Origin: Allodiplogaster sudhausi
Taxonomy: Eukaryota; Nematoda; Chromadorea; Rhabditida; Diplogasteridae
NCBI GenBank assembly: GCA_945643635.1
Contig: CALZFC010000042.1
Span: forward strand, 67,501 to 131,500
DNA: 64,000 bases
Direction: 5' to 3'
The notes beneath the pieces are model-generated. The model saw only the letters and a list, made by a program, of their open reading frames with translations, made no database searches and was not told where the DNA came from. Of this stretch, positions 47,626 through 64,000 are shown piece after piece. A program made the translations under genes and the position numbers. How positions within the stretch are numbered: position 1 is the stretch's first letter; every line of letters begins with the position of its first letter.

Positions 47626-49103
47626 ATGCGGCTGTCTCTTCTGCTTCTCTGCTTCTCTGCCATCGCTCTCATCGCTGTCGACGTTTCTACTCACAGTATG
47701 CTGCTATTCTGCTGCGTTCTAAAATTATGCGCTTTATTAATTGGTTTATTTATTATTTACTTTTAATTTAATTAGTTGGATGTTTGCATCTTCACGACCT
47801 CCTCTCTTCCCCTTTTCTTCTCATCTTTCAGAAACCCCGATGGGCAACGCTTCCTTCGACGGCGTCACTGGCGAGCCAGGAATCATCGAAGATAACTCTG
47901 CCACAGTGCGTTTGAATCTCGCACGGGGGAAGCTGCTGTCATGAATGATCACTAATTACTTTGAGAACAATTCAGAGAAAAATATTCAGCATTAGCTATT
48001 GCAATAAATTTCTGATATAGTTAATTATCGGTGAGTTTTTTCTCAGGTTCAAACGACAGTCGAAGAGCACAGCAATAACAAACGGGTTGGTGCCGTGAAT
48101 GAAGAAGACAATTTTTTTCCCCTGTTTGGCAGAAACGAGGACGAGAACTCACGCTGGGTATATATTTTTTTATTGTTTCTTATGCGGAAAATATTTGCTG
48201 ACCATGAGTACCGAAGAATGATCCTTTTTAGATCAATCAGCTTGAAATCACGAACTTTCAATTCCGTTTTTGTGTGGAATAGTTGAAGAAGCTGTCTAGA
48301 GATCATTCATTGTGTAATATCTGCCTTCCATGGTTGCATAGCGCGATAGAATGCAAGTGCATGGACAGCTCCTTTAAGTGTATGGCTGTTGCAGCGACCA
48401 CTCTGCGCACGAATTCGAGCGTCTTCGATGTCGCCGTCGATGAGGAGTACCACTTCAATGGCCGCCCATCACCCGTCATCCCTTCCGTAATTTTCCTTTC
48501 ACCTACATTTTATCTGCCATTCACTATTACTCTAGACCCCCATTTAGTACCATCGCCATCTCTCGCTCTCTCTCTCTCTCTCTCTCTTCATTTATCTCTC
48601 TATCTCTCCCTCTCTCGTCATTTATCTCCCTCTCTCTCTGTCTCTCTCTCCCTCTCTCTCCCTCTCTCTTCATTTATCTCTCTCCATCTCTATCACTCTC
48701 TCTCTCCTCTCCCTCTTCAGCGTTCGCTGGCCCCCTTCGGTCCTCTCTTCGTGCTTGCTCTCTTCGTCTGCTGTCTCTGCTGCTGCGTCGTTGTCTGCTC
48801 ACTGGACGGCTGCTGCCGCCGCATGGAAGAGTGGACTGCTACACGTCGCTACCGCCGATTCAGCCATGTTGGAAAGAGGGAGAGAGAGAGAGATAGAGAG
48901 AGAGAGATGGAGAGAGAGATATGGAGAGATTGAGAGAAAAAGGGGTAGAGAGAGAGATGGAAACAGATAGAGAGATGGAGAGAAAGAGAGAGAGAGAGAC
49001 GGAGAGAGATAAGGAGATGGAACGAGAGAGAACAGGAGGAGAGGAACACAGAAAGTCTAAACTGTTTTTGCTTCTTCTTCAGGCCCAGAACAGCCATGTC
49101 TAA
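47626..49103 (+). CDS. Secreted-type single-pass membrane protein with Cys-rich TM
   Basis: Six exons, 47626-47695, 47832-47905, 48047-48157, 48283-48486, 48721-48867 and 49083-49103, keep phase and give 208 residues. Residues 1-22 are a signal peptide (MRLSLLLLCFSAIALIAVDV). The ectodomain is acidic and has a cysteine cluster (CNICLPWLHSAIECKC, DSSFKC). A single TM segment follows, LFVLALFVCCLCCCVVVC, with further cysteines at the membrane face (SLDGCCRRM) that look like palmitoylation sites. The short cytosolic tail is Arg-rich (TATRRYRRFSH). No known family is recognised. The exon at 48283-48486 is open further upstream, so its acceptor was chosen by phase. The intron before exon 5 is a CT microsatellite and that before exon 6 a GA microsatellite. 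Confidence 0.6.
48560..48718. repeat. CT microsatellite forming a polypyrimidine tract
   Basis: CT repeats with TTCATTTAT interruptions fill the intron up to the acceptor at 48720. Confidence 0.85.
48872..49047. repeat. GA microsatellite in an intron
   Basis: GA repeats start four bases after the donor at 48868 and fill most of the last intron of the single-pass protein gene. Confidence 0.85.
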
Positions 49104-49289
49104 CGGTGAAGAGAGGGTTCGACCGCTCTTCCTGATATTCTCCTCTGGCTTCCCAATACAATCAGAATTATTGCCTTGACCAATGGACGCAATCAACTGA
49201 ATCCTTGTCACACAATCTAGTACCTGCAGTATCCTCGAGTCTAGTTTAAAATCCGATAAATCCCCAATGCCTGGCATCAAAACACCATC

Positions 49290-49810
49290 TCACGTTCGTT
49301 TCTTTATCCATCTCCATTTAAACTTGGGAATAGACGGCATCAACACAGCAGCTATTGTGGTTGTAATCGATTAGGTTATGGAAAAAAGGACAATCGACAG
49401 AAATTAAAACTACCATAGAGCGAGGATAGCAAATGCCAGTTGCCATACTAAATAAATTGGGGACGGACAGTGATGTGATATTCGAACGAAATTGGAAAGT
49501 TTGATAGTAACAAACATGGGACAGTAAGTATTGTAAGTAATAGAGGCAGATGCCGAAGAATAATAACAATAGTGCTCCAGTTGAGAGTCACGGATGCCGT
49601 AGCAACACCAACCAGTGTTCAGGAGAGAAAAGGGCGACCTGATCATTTCTTTCCGATCACCTGGGCAATCAATAGCTGCTCCCTTTCCGGTTATCGTCAC
49701 CGAGGAAGATAATTGCAAAACATATATAAAGGAATACTTGATAGAAACTAGCAGAACCCAGCCAGGAATATCTCCATCATTCGGGGAAAGGAGCAAGGGC
49801 GACAATTTTC
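49290..49810 (-). CDS. Candidate membrane-protein gene or relic
   Basis: Several hydrophobic open stretches lie on the minus strand, for example ASVTLNWSTIVIILRHLPLL in one frame and LLLLFFGICLYYLQYLLSHV in another. One frame is open for about 131 codons without an ATG. The region lies just downstream of the intact DEAD-box gene, as the multi-TM gene at 59275-60165 lies downstream of its degraded copy, so it may be the counterpart of that gene. Frames could not be resolved. Confidence 0.25.
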
Positions 49811-50044
49811 AGTCATGAATGAGAGAACGAGAAGTTAAAAGAGAAAACTAAAGATGTAACTCACAAAGTCGACATGAGTTCAACAGCAAGCAAGAGTTCA
49901 CTCGTTTTGACTCTGCCACAAAAAAACAAACCGCATATTCTTCAAGCAATACTACAACAACATCAACAGTTGCCTATATTTGCCACAGTAATCTAAAGAA
50001 TATTGAATAAAGAAGGCATACTGAAGTAGGGAAGGTCAACTTGT

Positions 50045-58842
<8,798 letters not shown>

Positions 58843-59274
58843 GAATACAATATTAACAAAAGACTAATTTCTATAAATGTATACCCACACAGACCGAAGC
58901 CACTATAAGAATATATCTACTGAAAAGGTTATCCAGCTTAGTTAGGCAAAGGGTTGTATCCAACGTTGCAGAAAGTCTTGTAGGAAAGGATTTCTTTCCT
59001 GTCTAGGCTAAATTTGCCATCATATGTTGCTGACGATGATCCTTATTTTGCTAGACAAAAGAAAGCAACAATGCCAACCGTCTAAATGACATGAGTTCTT
59101 GCTCTCCTTCTCACGCCGTATCACCAGCCACGCACCTTGCACCAGCTCAAAGTCGCTGATATTAAATTTTTTCTTTTATTTATTTTTACGTCTCCTTATT
59201 TTACAGTACACGGACAAAAAACCGCGAATGACATCAAACTCGAGATGGCGAATAACAAAGTACACACGACGACA
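58843..59274. other. Stretch that should hold the 5' end of the DEAD-box gene
   Basis: No initiating ATG exon is evident. A short piece near 59136-59165 (DFELVQ between CAG and GTGCG on the minus strand) is the only exon-like sequence, too short to trust. Confidence 0.3.
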
Positions 59275-60165
59275 TCATAACTCAAAGGAGAACCGAGATA
59301 TAAATAAAACGATCATTAATCCAATGCTAGCGAGCCATGCGAAAAACGCTCAAACTACAGTCAGCCATGGAAGGAGTTTCCTTTTTCCCTACTCTCTACT
59401 TTTTCCTACGATTAAACCAGTCACTTTGCTTGAAACGAGAACAATTATGGAAACAAAGGATCCCCCGTAAACAATAAGCCAAGCTCTGTCCATAGTTGAC
59501 AGAACAAGACTCAACTCGAAATGAGCCGGGATAGTGCAAATATCATCCAAGTATATACCTACGGTGCGAAAAAAGGAGTTATGGCCTTTCACAGTACATT
59601 AGGCGCGAAGATGTTGCAAGGACTTAAGAATGAAATGGAGTGAGAGTTGGAAAAGGTGAGAGAACATTTGCCGATCACGGCACCCAATTACTCAGTTCTT
59701 GACTTTTACACGCATCACTGCGAAATTGTACGCCGAAGAGAATCATTACAATCTTTGGATCCTGGTGCGGACTGAGCGCTGCCCAAAGTCGACAACGAGA
59801 TGAAGGAAAAGGTGCGTATTATCTTGGGGACAAAAGAATCTAATCCAGAGAATATGAGAGTGTGAGAGACGCGAGTGAAGCGGATAAAATGTTGCCTCGT
59901 CATCTCTCTCTCTCTCTTGAATCTGGTTACTGGCCTGCAAATGCTTACAGGATCAGAGCGGATAGTTCATATTGATCAAATTTTCAAACTCTACCTTTTA
60001 TCAGTATCTAAAACGAGAGTACCCGATGAACATACCTGGATAGTAAGGGCAGCAGACGCATTGATGACACTAACCGCTGTCTTCACGGCCTCGGAAGCCG
60101 ATGCCACTAAAAAAAGATTGGCCTCACAAGAATACCTAGCGATCAAAACTGCAAAGCATAAATAA
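59275..60165 (-). CDS. Small multi-TM protein, unrecognised
   Basis: Three minus-strand pieces look like parts of one membrane protein. About 60165-60037 encodes YLCFAVLIARYSCEANLFLV and ASASEAVKTAVSVINASAAL before CAG/GTATGT. About 59573-59416 encodes ICTIPAHFELSLVLSTMDRA and WLIVYGGSFVSIIVLVSSKV up to ATC/GTAGG. About 59346-59275 encodes AFFAWLASIGLMIVLFISRF and then SFEL-stop. A middle exon near 59800-59715 (IRTFSFISLSTLGSAQSAPG) is possible. There are at least three hydrophobic segments, as in tetraspan proteins. No start codon is in frame at the first piece (an ATG lies one base off before a T7 run). It sits between the two DEAD-box copies, on the same strand. Confidence 0.4.
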
Positions 60166-60989
60166 AGGAAAAAAACATTATTTTTTTCTGCATTAAGGGG
60201 AGATCAGAGTTGATCTTTTCTTAAAAAAACTGTGAGAATAAAAAAAATCTTGTATTTTTTTTTTAGAAGACATCAGTTGTACAACATGATTTCATCCTTG
60301 TTTCCCCTGTTTTACCGGGGATCTTTTCTTCGCACAACTGCGCGAATAAAAATTATGTTTATTTAACTTCCAGCACGGGTTAGATAAAAGTACGAAAATC
60401 ACAAGTAGTGTTAATAAGTCTCATTTTTTTGGTCTTGTTTGAGAATTCCTATTGTTAGTACTACTTCTGATTTCAGTACTTTTATTGGACCGTGACTGGA
60501 CACTAAACTGCTTTCATTAGACTTTGAAAAAGTCTATCATGCAAATTTTTACTATGGAAATTATGTTTCAGTTAACAAATTTATGCAAATTAGTATGAAA
60601 TTAGTATGTAGCAATTTTGTAATATGCAGAAAGTTAATATGGCACTAAATGGCTCACGAAAATATTCACATAGGTGGTGTCTGTATCGGGTTTCTTTTTT
60701 TTATCGACTAATCTCGCGCGGCGAAAGTTACAAAACCTGGGGGAAGACTACATAGTAAGGGAAATTCATTATTAAGTGCCCAAACCCAAAATTGTTTTTC
60801 AGAGTCGATTTTAGTTGGCGTCAGTTCTTCACTTCGCTCCAACTGGCGCAAACTAAAATAGACTCTGCCAAAAACAAACCGAATATTCTTCACGTAATAC
60901 CACAACAAAATCAATGGTAGCCAATATTTGCAGTAAACTTGAGAATCTTGAATTAAGAAGGCATACTGTAGTGCGGAAGGTCGTCAGGT
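60166..60989. other. Intergenic stretch with duplicated downstream flank
   Basis: No exon supported. About 60880-60989 matches about 49915-50044 (ACAAACCGAATATTCTTCA versus ACAAACCGCATATTCTTCA, then GAAGGCATACTG in both), so the tandem duplication of the DEAD-box gene includes its 3' flank. Confidence 0.6.
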
Positions 60990-62375
60990 CTACCAGTCAT
61001 CCTCATCAAGCAGCTGCAGTGTTCTCTGAGCATATAATATAATAAGTAACTTTCCGGCTATAGTATTCGTCTATTTTTAAAACTAAAAAAAATACCGTCG
61101 ATAATAGGAGTTCGAAGTAAAACAGGAGTTAAAACCTCTATGTTTGATGTTCATGTTATTCGATATTTTCTTCGTGCTTCTCTCCTGTATTCCCCTGGCC
61201 TCCCCTATTACCCTTCTCATAATCACTCACCACCATTCTCCGACGGGACCATCGTGTTCATCCTCGCCCTGAAAAAGAAGGAAGTCAAAATATGACCCAG
61301 AAAACACTTTCAATTTTTCCAATCAATTAGCATTTTAGAAACCACCTATAAAGTCTCGTAAACAAGCCATTCATTTCAGTGAGCAATACGCAAATCTAGA
61401 ATTTTCACTCTAAAACAAGCATGCAATAGTCACTAAAACTAACATTGTCCGACTCCTTGAATCCAGGTAAACCGAATCCTGAAAAGATAATTTTTATGAG
61501 CGATAGCCCTAGCTTAACTTCAAACAAAATCACGAAAAAGAAAGGAACCTCCTTGAAATGCAATCCCTTTCTTCTAAATAAACAAAAGAAATAGATGAAA
61601 CAACATCTCTCTCTCTCTCCATCTCCCTCTGCTCCCCTCCCCCTCTCACCTCCTCCTTCTTCCGCTCCATTCTTCTCTTGCTCGTCATCTCGTTCCTCTG
61701 AGGGTGCGCTGATTGGATTGAATGCGGGCTTCTTCCCGAATGATATGCCGCTTCCTCCGCCACCTAAAAAAGGACAACATGAAGGACTCAATTTTTGTCT
61801 TCAAATATGCTGACCGAAGGAGACTCCGGTGCTCGCGGAGGCACTGGCTCGAGCACCAAAAGACGCTCCGCCTCCTGAGGAGCGCGAGAAGAAAGCCCCG
61901 CCGCCCATTCCCTTAAGTTTCACACATTTTGAAAGCTCTCCTGCTAATATAGTATCAAAGTCACAGTTAACTTACTGATGAATACATTTGTTCACTCTTA
62001 CCTTTCCAAATGAACCTCCTCCACTTCCAGATATCGAGGCCAATTCTTCCATCCATTCCGGTACGACTTGATTCGAGTTACGGACAATCTGAGGCTAATT
62101 TTTTCTCATTTCATATTCGAGCCCTGAGGGGCCATTTAGACCCTTACGCTGATCCCATTTTCACTTTCCATGTCTCTTCTCTTCAAATACTGACGTCAAT
62201 GAATTCGCTGAGGTTGGCCATGCTCCTCTCGTGCGTTTCGTCGATGAAGGAAGTCGCTTCTCCTTTTGTCACGCGGCCCGTACGCCCGATGCGGTGGACA
62301 TAGCTGGAAGGCAAGCGGAGGGAGTGAGGGGAAGAGAGTGCGAGAACCAACAGAGTAAAATATGGCGAGAGGAAG

Positions 62376-62419
<44 letters not shown>

Positions 62420-64000
62420 AGAGATAAATAAAGATAGAGGTGGGGAATAGAAAGACAAGAAAGACAGAGAGGGAAAGAGTGTGGAAGAGATAGATAGATG
62501 GAGAGAGAGGGGGGAAAGAGAAAGAGAGGGTAAGAAAACCAATATAGGCAGAAAAATCATAGAAGAAATTTATATATGGAAACAATTTCCCAATCGGCAT
62601 CATCATGCATATCAAAATTTACAGAAAGGTAGGGAGATAGAGAGAGAGAGAAGGAGAGAGATAGAAATAGAAGGGAACAGAGAGATAAACAGTAAGGGAA
62701 AAAAAATTAACCGATTGGGATTGTCCGGCATATCAAAGTTGATGACATGCTCGAGCTCCGAGATGTCGAGGCCTCTGAAAGTGTTCAATAAAAAAATTTA
62801 CATTGTCACTGTATTTCGGAAACATTCGAAAAATTTGCCCCACACTTTGTTACATCAGCAGTGCATGGGGGAAAAAAACTAACCATAAGTCAGTGATGCA
62901 TTAATTTTTAAACAGCATATTTAAGTTCCTTAAATAAAAAATGCAGTAAGATTAAACAATAATAACTTCAAACATCCGATAGAATAATTCATAGTTCTAC
63001 TGTTCGCAAGTTATGTCTCAATAAAAAACAACCACAACAAACTGTTCTCAACCTTGAGAATGATCTCCTTGAGCTTCTCAAACTTTTCGGGTCGGCCCGA
63101 CGCCTTGATAAAGCTCTGCTTAATTCTCACATTCGCTCCGCCTCGATTCGACTTGGGCACAATCGTGAGAAAACTAAATGAAGCTATTAATATACAATTT
63201 TTGAAACGATTTCGCTGTTCTTAAACATGTCTTCTAAAGTCTTCCCGCTGAAAAAACTCTAGGCTCCTCCCACCCATCTACTGCCCTTCTGACTGACTCC
63301 TTTCTCAGCCAACCCTCAGCGAACGTTTGCACATCCGGGAAGGTGGTACTGAAGAGAAGAGTCTGACGGTCTTCGGGCTGAAACAAACTCCGATTAATCA
63401 TCACTAAACAAAAACAAAACTCGTATACTAGTAAGCAGCAAAGCTTTTCCAAGTTTTTCCGATCAATTTAATTATTTATTTCCATCCCAGCGTGTTGTGC
63501 AAGGGAAAAGGATGAAATAATTAATTTTCTAACCTTGGGAAAGAATTCGTTCCGGCGGAGAAAGTCGAGTTCGCAAAAACCCTCTTCTCTTCAAGCATTC
63601 GGTCAGCTTCGTCAATAACAAGGAAGCGGAGTTCGTCCATCCTCAGCTGAATTGGACGCTAGACAATTTTGTTCAAAAACGGCAAGACTGCTGTAACCAT
63701 GAAAGAGCCTATGCTTTCAATATAATCCAGAAAAAAATCAATCAGTTCCCTGCTAATCAGAGTGAGGTTTAGCATAATCCGAACAATTCTCTACTTTTCT
63801 CCGGGTATCGCGGGCCATAAAAAAGGAGCTGAATATTTGGAATGGTGCCCATAATCAGTAATGGAATGGAGATCATACATCCCGCGAATCCATGAGATCC
63901 TCGCAGCGGCCGAGGGTGGCAACGACGATGTTGCATCCCTTCGTGAGGTCAGCCACGTTCTTAGGACGACAGTACTCACCGTGTGCACGAGCAACCTTCA
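60990..64000 (-). pseudogene. Second, degraded copy of the Vasa/GLH-like DEAD-box gene (runs off window)
   Basis: Exons parallel the gene at 50045-58842: VARAHGEYCRPKN and VVATLGRCEDLMDSRD (64000-63888), LRFLVIDEADRMLEE (63655-63535), RQTLLFSTTFPD (63380-63240), PKSNRGGANVRIKQSFIKAS (63170-63060), GLDISELEHVINFDMPD (62775-62710), YVHRIGRTGRVTKGEATSFI (62305-62190), a SASASTGVSFG exon (61915-61815), FGKKPAFNPISAPS (61765-61650) and the last exon ending LLDEDDW-stop (61016-60990). Damage: one base is lost after DEADRMLEE, scrambling the rest of that exon. The motif III SAT reads STT. The two exons that carry motif IV (TLIFVNTK) and the first part of motif V (VLVGTD) are absent; only about 270 bases separate their neighbours. 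The exon near 61270-61220 is shortened and out of frame. The 5' part lies beyond the window. Confidence 0.8.
62380..62416. repeat. GA microsatellite upstream of a splice acceptor
   Basis: GA repeat on the plus strand (CT in the gene's sense) just upstream of the acceptor of the YVHRIGRTGR exon. The parallel exon of the intact copy has the same arrangement at about 51987-52015. Confidence 0.85.

Noticed and set aside
59099..59470. Plus-strand 123-residue ORF
   Set aside because: It overlaps minus-strand exons that encode clear transmembrane segments with splice sites. The plus frame looks random.

Overview
The window is nuclear DNA from an animal, and the gene content points to a nematode. 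Genes are split into many short exons by GT-AG introns. Three families are diagnostic: an EGF-repeat plus DEG/ENaC channel fusion (the nematode-specific EGAS type), two seven-TM chemoreceptors of the Sra superfamily (Sre/Srab-like), and a lysosomal-type lipase of the lipl type. I cannot name the species. All exon models were made by eye from splice sites, reading phase and protein motifs.

Layout. 0-0.5 kb: broken 5' copy of the EGAS-like gene. 0.5-6 kb: mostly non-coding, with two weak exon candidates and a long CT microsatellite. 6.1-12.6 kb (minus): EGAS-like channel, about 26 exons. 13.6-17.9 kb (minus): WRN-like RecQ helicase lacking its 5' part. 18.1-18.6 kb (plus): a short unknown gene or relic. 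18.8-21.3 kb (minus): a decayed mobile-element gene with a PHD-like finger. 21.6-22.5 kb: an array of exon-like repeats. 22.6-23.3 kb (minus): an RGG/RS protein. 23.6 kb: a chemoreceptor exon relic. 24.2-24.7 kb (plus): a 42-residue Gly/Tyr/Cys peptide gene.

27.5-32.0 kb (plus): a 9-exon chemoreceptor whose third intron holds a 1.45-kb foldback element. 33.1-37.3 kb (plus): a lipase with three reading-frame lesions, and with a nested MITE and a minisatellite in one intron. 38.5-40.4 kb (plus): a four-TM protein with a second foldback element in intron 1. 40.8-43.3 kb (minus): a second, intact 363-residue chemoreceptor. 43.3-47.6 kb: sparse. 47.6-49.1 kb (plus): a secreted-type single-pass protein with a Cys-rich TM segment. 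50.0-58.8 kb (minus): a Vasa/GLH-like DEAD-box helicase with a long RGG/FG N-terminus. 59.3-60.2 kb (minus): a small multi-TM protein. 61.0-64.0 kb (minus, runs off the end): a second, degraded copy of the same DEAD-box gene.

The genes form no evident operon or joint pathway. The clearest themes are local duplication followed by decay (EGAS-like, chemoreceptor and DEAD-box copies), heavy CT/GA microsatellite content in introns, and small mobile or tRNA-like elements lodged in introns. Several lesions are single-base indels, so uncorrected assembly errors remain possible for some 'pseudogene' calls.
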